From a virus, in the IMG/VR virus record IMGVR_UViG_3300043446_000315, positions 1-39,103 of that record: a stretch of 39,103 nt of DNA; one strand, 5' to 3'. Below, one piece after another: positions 12,683-20,353 of this stretch; the stretch's first letter is position 1; each line of letters opens with the position of its first letter. The notes under the pieces are model-generated. The model saw nothing but the letters and a program-made list of their open reading frames with translations, had not been told where the DNA came from and ran no database searches. The position numbers and the translations under genes are program-made.

Positions 12683-12983
12683 GAAAACCTACGCAGAACG
12701 CAAACAGGATTGGTGGAAATGGCATTGCGCCAATCCTGATGTTTGGTTATATTTTGAACGGTTTTCGCTTGAGGCTATCAGTAGGGGCAGAACAAAAATA
12801 AGCCATTGGTTAATAATCAATCGCATACGATGGGAAGTCAATATTGTGACCACAGGCGAAGATTTCAAAATTTCCAACGACTATATTGCTTTCTATGCGC
12901 GTCTTTGGAACGCAAGATATCCACAATACAAGAACCTTTTTACGATTAAAAAAATGATTGGAGAGGTATGCGCCAACCCGTAG
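12660..12983 (+). CDS. conserved phage protein, unknown function
   Basis: 107 residues from an ATG at 12660 (ATGs at 12663 and 12669 are equally possible), overlapping the preceding gene by 23 nt. Recognisable as a widespread phage family from FERFSLEAISRG, then INRIRWEVNIVTTGEDFKIS (52-71) followed by NDYIAFYARLWNARYPQY. Family members lie in early/recombination regions and have no known function; the basic, aromatic core suggests DNA binding. The last codons overlap the next gene by 16 nt. Confidence 0.75.
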   Translation: MMKMYRSEKTYAERKQDWWKWHCANPDVWLYFERFSLEAISRGRTKISHWLIINRIRWEVNIVTTGEDFKISNDYIAFYARLWNARYPQYKNLFTIKKMIGEVCANP

Positions 12984-13180
12984 GAATATCTGCCCCGTAT
13001 CGCTATGCCACGGCTGAAGAAGTTGAGGCTTTTAACGACATAGAAAGGCGCAGTAAAGTCAAACAAGAAATTCTGATGCACCCATCCAAGGAAACCAAGT
13101 TGCTTGCAGAAGTAGCGCAACTAACAGAAATGGTCAGAGTTTTATCTGCGCGTGTCGCAGAATTGGAGACTAAGCAATGA
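12968..13180 (+). CDS. small coiled-coil protein
   Basis: 70 residues with GGAGAGGT upstream of the ATG. After a short N-terminus with an acidic helix (ATAEEVEAFNDIERRSK) the end is a clear coiled coil with leucine/valine heptads (TKLLAEVAQLTEMVRVLSAR, then VAELETK). Stop overlaps the next ATG as ATGA. Function unknown. Confidence 0.68.
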   Translation: MRQPVGISAPYRYATAEEVEAFNDIERRSKVKQEILMHPSKETKLLAEVAQLTEMVRVLSARVAELETKQ

Positions 13181-13281
13181 TTGAAAGCATCCTTACTTTA
13201 TTTGTACTTTTGCTCTCTGGTTTTTGCATAGGCATAGGCGTGATTATCGCTGTGCTATGGTTTAGCGTAGACAAAGATTAA
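13177..13281 (+). CDS. 34-residue single-helix membrane peptide
   Basis: Translated by hand: MIESILTLFVLLLSGFCIG followed by IGVIIAVLWFSVDKD. One membrane helix with short ends. ATGA overlap with the coiled-coil gene supports translation. It is the last gene of the plus-strand operon and its stop overlaps, in opposite orientation, the stop of the M15 peptidase gene. Confidence 0.58.
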   Translation: MIESILTLFVLLLSGFCIGIGVIIAVLWFSVDKD

Positions 13282-13742
13282 AAGTGCTTGTCGTATTCCT
13301 CTTTTGACAATAGCCCACTTACATATTTGCCCTGTGGTCTAAAGATAGTCAACTTTTGACCTCGCATTTCAGGCGCAAAACTGATGTGTGTCCAAGTAGC
13401 GTATTCGTGAATCATTTGGTCAAACTGTATGCCAGATGCCTCAATAGCCTTGCAGACTGCCAAGGGATTGCCAAAATCTTTACAGACAAAATCAATAGCC
13501 CATCCATCCATGTGGCTGGATATCTTAGAGCCACCAACCGCGACATTGACCTCTGGTAGCCGTAGCCATGAATTAACATGAATAGACTTGCCCAATAGGG
13601 CGCGTACTTTTTCCATGCCCTCAGAGGCTTTTTTCATGTTTTCCAGTTGTGCATCTGATGGCTGATTGCTAATGCCAAGCCGTGTGGCTGTCTCAGAAAA
13701 TGTTGCTTCTTCTAGCGTGAAATGCTCACTCAGTTTTGTCAT
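13278..13742 (-). CDS. M15-family peptidoglycan peptidase (endolysin)
   Basis: Zinc D-Ala-D-Ala carboxypeptidase-like endolysin of the Peptidase_M15_3 group, 154 residues from the ATG at 13742, preceded by GGGGA. Zinc motif SSHMDGWAID (75-84, His77 and Asp84), catalytic Glu113 in MIHEYATW and His119 in WTHISF. The N-terminal helix SEHFTLEEATFSETA is typical. No signal peptide, so release depends on a holin, and small membrane proteins are encoded just upstream. It cleaves peptide cross-links or stems of the cell wall. Confidence 0.9.
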   Translation of the reverse strand: MTKLSEHFTLEEATFSETATRLGISNQPSDAQLENMKKASEGMEKVRALLGKSIHVNSWLRLPEVNVAVGGSKISSHMDGWAIDFVCKDFGNPLAVCKAIEASGIQFDQMIHEYATWTHISFAPEMRGQKLTIFRPQGKYVSGLLSKEEYDKHF

Positions 13743-13947
13743 TGTTTTCCCCAATCTTAATTCCAGTTATAAGCCCGATAAAGCCACCGACAATTGTTTG
13801 AAATGCTGGACCAATAATGTCAAACACAATTTTGTCATCAACAGTTGGGTCAAGCAAAGCAATTACGAACATCACAACCATTGAAACAACAACCGCCACA
13901 AGGGAACTGGTTGCCGCTACTACGCAAAAATTCTTTAAATTAATCAT
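13726..13947 (-). CDS. small two-TM membrane protein, holin candidate
   Basis: 73 residues, ATGA overlap with the gene before (13947-13944). Two membrane helices: VVAATSSLVAVVVSMVVMFV (9-28) and a second around IVGGFIGLITGIKIG, with DPTVDDKI between and a charged tail (ENNDKTE). Located directly ahead of the M15 endolysin and after a GTA-type holin. Likely part of the lysis cassette; it could be a second holin or an antiholin. Confidence 0.7.
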   Translation of the reverse strand: MINLKNFCVVAATSSLVAVVVSMVVMFVIALLDPTVDDKIVFDIIGPAFQTIVGGFIGLITGIKIGENNDKTE

Positions 13948-14441
13948 TTCATTCCCTTCATCATTTCCTCAGTTTTAGCCTTACTACCAGCAGAACTGCC
14001 ACGATGAAAATTCACCACCGTACCCGTCAAAGTCCACAAAGAACCTAGCGCGGTAAACGCCATGCTTTTGTTCTGTTCTGGCACACCAATAATAAACACC
14101 ACAAATGTCATAAGCAAAGAACCAGCAATAATTGCCACATCTATGACATAGGCAATGTTTTTTGCAAGCCATGATGCAGTAGCGGAGTTCTGTATTTCAG
14201 AATTCATTTTTCTAGCATCCGCAGTATTGCTCGCGTCAATCTTTGCCATTTCCAATTCTAGTTCTGCTAGTTTTTGCGTTGCCTGTGGGTCACCAGCAAT
14301 AGCCTTTGCAACCGATTCAACGCTATCAGACACGCCAAACTTAGAAGCCAAAGCGGTAACAACAGCCCCGCCCATAGGACCAGCGACAGCAGTTGCCAAT
14401 GTGGGCGCAACGCCTTTGAGTAAATTAAATATTTCATTCAT
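13944..14441 (-). CDS. 3TM holin (GTA_holin_3TM-like)
   Basis: 165 residues. An N-terminal Ala/Gly/Val-rich hydrophobic region (ATAVAGPMGGAVVTALASKFG) is followed by a charged helix (QKLAELELEMAKIDASNTAD) and two adjacent membrane helices (WLAKNIAYVIDVAIIAGSLL; FIIGVPEQ...FTALGSLWTLTGTVVNF), ending in a charged tail. This is the layout of the holin family that releases gene transfer agents and many phages. Starts in ATGA overlap with the small gene upstream. It should form the inner-membrane pore for endolysin access. Confidence 0.82.
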   Translation of the reverse strand: MNEIFNLLKGVAPTLATAVAGPMGGAVVTALASKFGVSDSVESVAKAIAGDPQATQKLAELELEMAKIDASNTADARKMNSEIQNSATASWLAKNIAYVIDVAIIAGSLLMTFVVFIIGVPEQNKSMAFTALGSLWTLTGTVVNFHRGSSAGSKAKTEEMMKGMK

Positions 14442-14605
14442 GCCTTTTCCTTTAACTCTTGTTTAAGTTTCCGCAATTCTTTTATTTCTTTTTTTAATTG
14501 CGCCTTCATGTAAAGGGTTTCTATGTAGGCAATGCTGGTTGTGGCAACAATGATGCACAGAGCCACCGCGCTTAAAATCCACCCAACAAACCGCGCAGTT
14601 GCCAC
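14438..14605 (-). CDS. small TM/coiled-coil protein, spanin-like candidate
   Basis: Translated by hand: 55 residues from a GTG at 14605 (a GTG at 14566 is an alternative that would avoid the 34-nt overlap with the upstream gene). One membrane helix, GWILSAVALCIIVATTSIAY, then a charged amphipathic helix (KAQLKKEIKELRKLKQELK). ATGA overlap with the holin gene at its end. An N-terminal membrane anchor plus a helical rod resembles an inner-membrane spanin (Rz), though short; no Rz1 partner was seen. Confidence 0.6.
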   Translation of the reverse strand: MATARFVGWILSAVALCIIVATTSIAYIETLYMKAQLKKEIKELRKLKQELKEKA

Positions 14606-15279
14606 ATCAGCCACCCAAAAATTAAAGATATAAATACCACGGCTATCACCCCACTTGTAATTTCTATAACTCTAATATCTTGTTGTTCTTGTTGCCATCT
14701 AGCCAGACGCGCTTTGCGTATCATTTCTGACCTAGCCCAAGCCTGTTCTTGCTCAATTTTGGCATACATTTTTAAAAAACGACTGTACAAATCTTTTAAT
14801 TCGGCTGGTGCATAGACCATCGCTTCTCTGACTTGTTCCATCAATTTTTCCATCTGCAACTCAATCAATGCCCTCTCAATCGCTTTTTTTGATGTGTTCT
14901 GTGTAGGGTCGTAATTGGTCTTGCTGGTTTCTTCTAGTTCTATGTAGTGATTTGTAATTGCCTGTTGTGCGTCAAACAGCACCCCTAGCCTCTCGCCAAT
15001 CTCCCGAATAAGATTAAGTTCCATCTCCTCGTAGGATTGTTGGATGGCTTTGGCTTTCTTTTGCGCCACAGGCTTTGGCGTATCAACAGGCTTGCTTTTC
15101 TTAAATAAGCCGACAAACCAGTTCCAAATTCCCTGTATTGCTTTGACATCTTCTAATACGCCTTGGACTGTGGACTTGGCATTTTCCAGTTCCATACGCC
15201 CTTGATGAAGCATATCGCACCCTTGCTTGATAAAGCCGACCGCGCTTTGGGCAAGCAATAGCAAGGAAAAAGGGTCAAT
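14572..15279 (-). CDS. C-terminally anchored helical lysis-region protein
   Basis: 235 residues if translation starts at the AUU at 15279, which is preceded by AGAGGT at the right spacing and gives an N-terminus of MDPFSLLLLAQ. The only usual start is TTG at 15264 without a ribosome binding site. The chain is almost all helix: IKQGCDMLHQGRMELENAKS, a KKAKAIQQSYEEMELNLIRE segment, a long coiled coil, then a membrane helix near the end (TSGVIAVVFISLIFGWLMW). Proteins beginning MDP(F/L) with a KQGxxxLxxGR helix are frequent near phage lysis genes; function unknown. Could be an internal virion or lysis accessory protein. Confidence 0.68.
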   Translation of the reverse strand: MDPFSLLLLAQSAVGFIKQGCDMLHQGRMELENAKSTVQGVLEDVKAIQGIWNWFVGLFKKSKPVDTPKPVAQKKAKAIQQSYEEMELNLIREIGERLGVLFDAQQAITNHYIELEETSKTNYDPTQNTSKKAIERALIELQMEKLMEQVREAMVYAPAELKDLYSRFLKMYAKIEQEQAWARSEMIRKARLARWQQEQQDIRVIEITSGVIAVVFISLIFGWLMWQLRGLLGGF

Positions 15280-15457
15280 GTTTTACCTCTTTATAGATGT
15301 GATAGACCTTCTGCACAATGAGCAAACAAGTGTAGATAAGCGTAGCCCAGACCAGCACATCCGACACGGGATAGCCAAAAATAGATGCCAACGATACGCT
15401 AACAGGCGGGGCTGACTTAACCGCTATCGCTGTAACTGTTTCGTTGTTGTCAGTCAT
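15275..15457 (-). CDS. single-TM holin-like protein
   Basis: 60 residues from the ATG at 15457, with GGGGA upstream. A polar N-terminus (MTDNNETVTAIAVKSAPPVS) is followed by FGYPVSDVLVWATLIYTCLL as one membrane helix and a charged end (YHIYKEVKH). The GxPVSDVLVWATLIYT pattern is typical of small phage holins. Its last codons contain the ribosome binding site of the next gene and overlap its proposed AUU start. One of up to four small membrane proteins in this lysis region. Confidence 0.72.
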   Translation of the reverse strand: MTDNNETVTAIAVKSAPPVSVSLASIFGYPVSDVLVWATLIYTCLLIVQKVYHIYKEVKH

Positions 15458-15489
15458 TTTTTCCCCACTATTTGATTGGGGAAAGTATA

Positions 15490-15918
15490 TCAAAGACACT
15501 TAAATACTTCATGCGCTGGCACAAAAGTTTCCTTATTGTGGTCATACGCTTCCCACCACAGGAATTGATTGTTTACCAGATACTTACGGTCTTTAAGTAG
15601 GTTTATATTTTCTGGATGCCCGTATATCAAAGGGTCGCTGACTGACCATAGCACAATGCCTTTCTTGCCCTCTATCCAGCCTAGATGCTGGAAAAAACTG
15701 TCGCATGAAATCCATGTACGGCACTCGCGCAATAGTTCTTTAAGTTGGCTTATCGGCAAGCCTTTTCTAAAATCAGGCACTAATTGCTTTTCGCCTTCAA
15801 CGCCTATTTGCACAATAGGTTCTTTAATCATGCTTATTAATTCTTCCCAAAATGGATAGTTTTTTGGGTTTTCTTTTCCATTGTTTAACTGGCGCGAGTA
15901 TGGGGAAATAATAATCAT
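15490..15918 (-). CDS. GT9-like C-terminal half-domain (split glycosyltransferase)
   Basis: 142 residues, ATGA overlap with the preceding fusion gene. It matches the nucleotide-sugar-binding half of family 9 (heptosyltransferase-like) enzymes: IIISPYSRQLNNGKENPKNY, WEELISMI...PIVQIGVEGE, then LKELLRECRTWISCDSFFQH, the position of the family's SNDTGxxH motif, and GKKGIVLWSVSDPLIYGHP. The N-terminal half of the fold is missing here but is present at the C-terminus of the upstream protein (GLGDHIVFSKVLPKI). The two probably form one enzyme. Confidence 0.78.
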   Translation of the reverse strand: MIIISPYSRQLNNGKENPKNYPFWEELISMIKEPIVQIGVEGEKQLVPDFRKGLPISQLKELLRECRTWISCDSFFQHLGWIEGKKGIVLWSVSDPLIYGHPENINLLKDRKYLVNNQFLWWEAYDHNKETFVPAHEVFKCL

Positions 15919-17486
15919 AAATACATCTTTTCAAATGCTTTTTCCAGACTGTCTGTCCATTTCCATTTGTCCATTTGGGCATAGATATTCCATTGTTCTA
16001 GGCTACCAAATCTAGCCCTAGCCTCTGCAATAGATAAACCTTCTACTACCTCTGGATAGCAAGTAAACACAATAGGATTTTTAATTTTAGGCAAAACCTT
16101 GGAAAACACAATATGGTCACCCAGACCACAATTAAGGACAACTATTGTCTTGTCTTTAAACTTTACATGATTGCGGAAAATCTGCTCATCATGTTCATAC
16201 ATTTCACGGTTTGTTTCGCTTCTAATACCGCCATTAGGATTTTTCAAATGCCAGCAAATAGCATTGCTGACTGCATATATGTCATAGCCCTTTTGATACA
16301 ACCCATAGGTAAATAGCGTTTCCTCTCTATGCGCGACCCGTGACAGTTCTAGGTTGTAATCATGGACACCAGCCCGATACAGAAATGAACAATGCAAATG
16401 CTCTACTTTTTTATATCCATCAATCATTCCCCATTGAATGTTAGGTTCTAGGTCTATCAAATCTACCGTGCCAGATACCCGCGATGTGTCCATGATTGGC
16501 GGGGTAAGGATAGAGCCACCTACCGCGCCCACATTTTCAAAAAAGGTTGTGAATGTGTATAAACGCGCAAGCACATTGGGTTCTGGGATTGCATCATCAT
16601 CTACGCGCCAAACCCATTCATATCCCATGCTATTAGCCATTTGATGGATATGATGCTGACCCTTTTTGCCAGCGTAAATCCATTCCCACGCTATACCTTT
16701 TATGTCTAGCATCTGGAAAAAATGCGCGTATATAAGTTCGTTCCGCATATCTTGCGGTTCGTCATTGTCATCAAAGATAATTAACTTATCTACTTGCTGT
16801 GTCTGGTTAATAATTGCTTGTAATGTCAACGGCAAAGTTGTGAAATATCGACCTCGCGTAGCCACAGAGCAAAGCACTTTTTCTTTTTTTTCCCATTTAG
16901 CAATCATTAGATTAAATCGGTTAGTTTCGTTAATAGGTTGTACGCGCTGAGTTATATTACCGTTTTCTGCTATGTATTCAAACTTAAAGCCTTTAAAGTG
17001 GCTTTCGTTTAAACCGTGCAGTTTGTGATGCTCACCCCAAAAACCTTTAGGTTCATTCCAAGGACAAGTAATTAAAAGCACTTTGCAATGCTGTTGCAGT
17101 TTTTTGACAATTTCTAATCCATTGTCTAAATGCTCTATGACTTCAAAGGCAATGATGGTGTCGTATTGCTCTAGTTCAAATGTGTTTATGTCAGCATGGA
17201 TAAATTGATTATTGCCATTCCACCCTTGTTCTTTGGCAACTTTAATGATTCTGGAATCGTAATCTAAACCCGTGTAATCTATATCTGGCAAAAACTGTCT
17301 GCCGTAGCCATTAGAGCAACCAACTTCTAAGACTTTTTTGCCGTAGATATGTTGGTTAGCCCATTCATAGCGTTGCTTTTCACGGGGATAAACAGCATCT
17401 CCTTTTAGAAATACCGCCCTTTCATAGTTGTTCATTAACTCTAATATCTTGTCTTGTTGCGTCATGTTATCGTGGATACACGGCAT
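15915..17486 (-). CDS. methyltransferase-GT2-GT9(N) fusion protein
   Basis: 523 residues, three domains. (1) SAM methyltransferase, about 1-195: KVLEVGCSNGYG (51-62) and IIAFEVIEHL (111-120). (2) Family 2 glycosyltransferase, about 200-435: VLCSVATRGR (204-213), FDDNDEP (238-244), metal motif VDDDA (295-299) and HREET (386-390). (3) N-terminal half of a GT9 fold, 445-523, with GLGDHIV (454-460). The GT9 second half is the next gene, coupled by ATGA. The ATG at 17486 has AAGG upstream; 17465 is an alternative. It probably builds or caps a sugar on the virion (the Ser/Tyr-rich fibres are adjacent) or on the host surface. Confidence 0.85.
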   Translation of the reverse strand: MPCIHDNMTQQDKILELMNNYERAVFLKGDAVYPREKQRYEWANQHIYGKKVLEVGCSNGYGRQFLPDIDYTGLDYDSRIIKVAKEQGWNGNNQFIHADINTFELEQYDTIIAFEVIEHLDNGLEIVKKLQQHCKVLLITCPWNEPKGFWGEHHKLHGLNESHFKGFKFEYIAENGNITQRVQPINETNRFNLMIAKWEKKEKVLCSVATRGRYFTTLPLTLQAIINQTQQVDKLIIFDDNDEPQDMRNELIYAHFFQMLDIKGIAWEWIYAGKKGQHHIHQMANSMGYEWVWRVDDDAIPEPNVLARLYTFTTFFENVGAVGGSILTPPIMDTSRVSGTVDLIDLEPNIQWGMIDGYKKVEHLHCSFLYRAGVHDYNLELSRVAHREETLFTYGLYQKGYDIYAVSNAICWHLKNPNGGIRSETNREMYEHDEQIFRNHVKFKDKTIVVLNCGLGDHIVFSKVLPKIKNPIVFTCYPEVVEGLSIAEARARFGSLEQWNIYAQMDKWKWTDSLEKAFEKMYL

Positions 17487-19869
17487 CCACCCTTGTATTA
17501 ACTGCTAGTCCTGTGCCAAACACAATAGATGTTCCGCTTGTCACAGTTACATCTGTGCCGTTTACCATTTTTACACCATTAACAAACACTTGTATTTTTC
17601 CTGATGTGTAAGAAAGTGAAGTTGTAAATGTTGTTTGTGATGCTGTGGCTGTAAACGAATCATAAATCATGCCAGTAGCAGAACCAGAATATCCTGAATA
17701 GCCTGAAAATCCTGATGTACCTACTGCACCAGAATAACCAGAATATCCGCTTACGCCTGAACCAGAGTAACCTGAATAACCACTAAATCCGCTTGTTCCA
17801 GTTGCGCCATTAATGCCTGAATACCCAGAGTAACCAGATGTGCCGACAGCACCGCTATATCCTGAATATCCACTTGTGCCTTGTGCGCCTGTTGCCCCGC
17901 TATAACCAGAAATACCTGATGCACCATTGATGCCTGAGTATCCAGAATAGCCACTTGCACCAGTAGCACCTACCGCGCCCGAATATCCAGAATAGCCACT
18001 TATGCCTGTTGCGCCATTTTGTCCAGAATATCCGCTATAACCACTTGCGCCTGTTGCACCCACAGCACCAGAATATCCAGAGTAACCGCTTGTGCCTACT
18101 GCACCAGAGTAACCAGAGTAACCTGATGCCCCTGTTGCACCTACTGCACCTGAATAGCCCGAATACCCACTTGTGCCACTAGCACCGTTTAAACCCGAAT
18201 AACCAGAGTATCCAGACGCACCAGTAGCACCAACTGCACCTGAGTAGCCACTAATGCCAGAATAGCCACTTATGCCACTAAAACCGCTATAACCGCTCTG
18301 CGTGTACATCACTTGCGTAGCAGTAACAATCACAGACGGGATTGCTGGTGCGGGGCTAGATGCAACGGCTGATTGCAATACTAAATGGACATTATTTGTT
18401 GACCACATTAATTCAAGATAGTCACCAGAGTTTAATTTCATTACAAAATTAGCCGCGCCCAACACAAACACCGCGCTATTTGTAATGCTTATCTTGCTAT
18501 CTGTGTCTGGCACATTTGTGCCGTTTTTGCGTAGCCAAATGTTTATATCTGTGCCTGAACCACCGCCACCCGTATCTGTGGCTTGCACAGAAAATTGGAT
18601 GTTATAAACACCCGTAACATCAAAATTAATGTGTGATGTGGATGATATGTTTACGCCAACAGAATCCGCATCTGTTGTAGGCAGAGCAATAGGATAGGCT
18701 GTATTTATTGCGGGTGCAGTAATGGTGTTACTGTTCCAAAAAGAACCCCAATTACCCTGTGCGCCCCCTACACCAGCCGCGCCCGATTGCCCCGAATATC
18801 CGCTATATCCTGAGATTCCAGAATAACCACTATACCCAGATGTGCCACTACCAGAAAATCCAGATATACCAGACCAACCTGAGTAACCAGACCAACCAGA
18901 AATGCCACTACCTGAGTAACCAGAAAATCCGCTATACCCAGAAATTCCAGACCATCCGCTAAAGCCTGATACACCAGAACCTGAATATCCGCTTGTGCCT
19001 GATTGTCCAACCGCACCACTAAATCCAGAAATACCGCTATACCCTGAAATACCAGAGTAGCCGCTAAATCCAGAAATACCTGATTGTCCAGATGGTCCAA
19101 CAATTTGACCAACATCATTCCATGTTGTGCCTGTCCAAACATAAAGATCACCATCCGAATCCACAATGTATGCGTCATTGGGATTGTTGCCAACCAAAGG
19201 CAATAGGGCTGGATTAGCCACAGAGCCTTTTATGTTTATGGATGTGCCTTGCTGTCCAGAGTATCCAGAAAAGCCCGAATAGCCACTAATCCCAGAGCCT
19301 GAGTACCCAGAATAACCTGATACACCAGACCCAGAATAGCCACTAATACCAGACCAGCCTGAAAACCCAGAATAGCCTGATATGCCACTACCAGAATAAC
19401 CAGAAATTCCAGAAAACCCGCTTATGCCCGACCAACCACTAAATCCAGAAATACCAGAACCAGAGTAACCGCTAATTCCAGAACCGCTATATCCAGAATA
19501 ACCTGATTGCCCACTATATCCAGAGTAACCAGAGGTAGATGCACCGCTTAATCCACTAAAGCCAGAATATCCAGAATATCCAGAATAACCTATTCCAGAA
19601 TAACCAGAATAACCAGAATAACCGCTAACCCCAGAACCTGAAAATCCTGAGTAACCACTAAAGCCTGAGTAACCGCTATAACCACTTCCACCTATAAATC
19701 CATCTTGACCAGAATACCCACTAAAACCTGAATAACCTGATTGACCACTATACCCAGAAATTCCCTGTGGTCCATATAGCCCTCTATCAATGTTAATAGT
19801 TTGCGTTGGTACTGGTGTAACTTCTACATTAATGTTGTTGTCGTTTACGACTGTGACTTGTATAGACAT
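17467..19869 (-). CDS. collagen-like tail fibre with C1q-like domain
   Basis: 800 residues. After a 30-residue N-terminal part (tail attachment, IQVTVVNDNNINVEVTPVP) come three blocks of Gly-X-Y triplets dominated by Gly-Tyr-Ser, Gly-Phe-Ser and Gly-Ile-Ser (about 34-205, 259-365, 530-725), with almost no proline. Between blocks 1 and 2 lies a compact domain (NPNDAYIVDSDGDLYVWTGT); between 2 and 3 a jelly-roll C1q/TNF-like domain (ISSTSHINFDVTGVYNIQFS ... LNSGDYLELMW). The C-terminus (ASQTTFTTSLSYTSGKIQVF, FVNG) is a usual fibre end. It should form a trimeric rod binding the host surface. Confidence 0.88.
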   Translation of the reverse strand: MSIQVTVVNDNNINVEVTPVPTQTINIDRGLYGPQGISGYSGQSGYSGFSGYSGQDGFIGGSGYSGYSGFSGYSGFSGSGVSGYSGYSGYSGIGYSGYSGYSGFSGLSGASTSGYSGYSGQSGYSGYSGSGISGYSGSGISGFSGWSGISGFSGISGYSGSGISGYSGFSGWSGISGYSGSGVSGYSGYSGSGISGYSGFSGYSGQQGTSINIKGSVANPALLPLVGNNPNDAYIVDSDGDLYVWTGTTWNDVGQIVGPSGQSGISGFSGYSGISGYSGISGFSGAVGQSGTSGYSGSGVSGFSGWSGISGYSGFSGYSGSGISGWSGYSGWSGISGFSGSGTSGYSGYSGISGYSGYSGQSGAAGVGGAQGNWGSFWNSNTITAPAINTAYPIALPTTDADSVGVNISSTSHINFDVTGVYNIQFSVQATDTGGGGSGTDINIWLRKNGTNVPDTDSKISITNSAVFVLGAANFVMKLNSGDYLELMWSTNNVHLVLQSAVASSPAPAIPSVIVTATQVMYTQSGYSGFSGISGYSGISGYSGAVGATGASGYSGYSGLNGASGTSGYSGYSGAVGATGASGYSGYSGAVGTSGYSGYSGAVGATGASGYSGYSGQNGATGISGYSGYSGAVGATGASGYSGYSGINGASGISGYSGATGAQGTSGYSGYSGAVGTSGYSGYSGINGATGTSGFSGYSGYSGSGVSGYSGYSGAVGTSGFSGYSGYSGSATGMIYDSFTATASQTTFTTSLSYTSGKIQVFVNGVKMVNGTDVTVTSGTSIVFGTGLAVNTRVDAVYPR
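17676..18300 (-). repeat. collagen-like coding repeats, block 3
   Basis: Tandem degenerate 9- to 27-nt units coding Gly-Tyr-Ser-Gly-Tyr-Ser with inserted GAVGATGAS / GINGATGTS units. The larger unit (about 14-16 residues) repeats some ten times, making this block more regular than the others and a likely site of length change by slippage or recombination. Confidence 0.8.
18776..19098 (-). repeat. collagen-like coding repeats, block 2
   Basis: Degenerate Gly-X-Ser triplet repeats (GYSG, GFSG, GWSG, GISG) between the two globular domains of the fibre. Confidence 0.78.
19250..19770 (-). repeat. collagen-like coding repeats, block 1
   Basis: Degenerate Gly-X-Ser triplet repeats near the N-terminus of the fibre, with occasional Gln/Ala positions (GQSG, GASTSG). 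Confidence 0.78.
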
Positions 19870-19870
19870 A

Positions 19871-20353
19871 TTAGTTCACCACGCCATCTGAACGAACTAA
19901 AAACAACAAGAAAATAATTTGGTCTTGTTCTGGGTTTGTTCCATCACTAGGAAAACTTAACTTTATACGCCCACTAAACGCTACTGGGTCTGTTGCGTTA
20001 ATGTCTAATTGTGGGTCTGTGGAAATAACAGACCAAGTAGATTCGTCAATGACTAGAGTAAACAATCCAGACGCATTTACACGATTAGCAATGGTCAATG
20101 ATACTGCTGTGGGTGTGCTAACCGTATAATCAGCAATATCAAAACTAAGCCCGTAGCGCGTATCTACAAGATTAGAAATTTGTCTGCGAATAATCTGTGC
20201 GTCAATCGTAACGCCTGTTAAATCTATTGGCACTCCATCAGTAGCAAGTGCTAGATTCCAAAAAATTTTTTGGTTGTAAACAAGTTCGCCAGAAATAATC
20301 TGGTTATCAAACCCTGATACTTGCGTAAGGGTATTTTTAGAAAATAAAGCCAT
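19871..20353 (-). CDS. tail/baseplate-associated structural protein
   Basis: 160 residues, ending just before the fibre gene (stop and ATG adjoin) with AGGGA before its ATG. It is beta-rich, with IFWNLALATDGVPIDLTG and DAQIIRRQISNL near 30-60 and TDPVAFSGRIKLSF, followed by an FLLFLVRSDG end. The IDLTGVTIDAQIR pattern is shared with small beta-sandwich proteins at phage tail tips (fibre adaptor or baseplate upper-protein type). Likely connects fibre to tail tip, inferred from position. Confidence 0.65.
   Translation of the reverse strand: MALFSKNTLTQVSGFDNQIISGELVYNQKIFWNLALATDGVPIDLTGVTIDAQIIRRQISNLVDTRYGLSFDIADYTVSTPTAVSLTIANRVNASGLFTLVIDESTWSVISTDPQLDINATDPVAFSGRIKLSFPSDGTNPEQDQIIFLLFLVRSDGVVN

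Noticed and set aside
13281-13325. Hairpin AAGTG/CACTT with TTGTC/GACAA after the plus-strand operon as a terminator
   Set aside because: Broken stem with a long loop, inside the endolysin codons and without a U-tract.
18768-19193. Open frames antisense or out of frame within the fibre repeats (also 17751-17969 and 18759-18962)
   Set aside because: They are shadows produced by the repetitive composition of the fibre gene and have no ribosome binding sites or protein-like content.
17676-19770. Short regular repeats suggesting a CRISPR array or non-coding tandem repeats
   Set aside because: They are degenerate multiples of three nucleotides inside one open frame of 800 codons and encode Gly-X-Ser triplets; there are no unique spacers.
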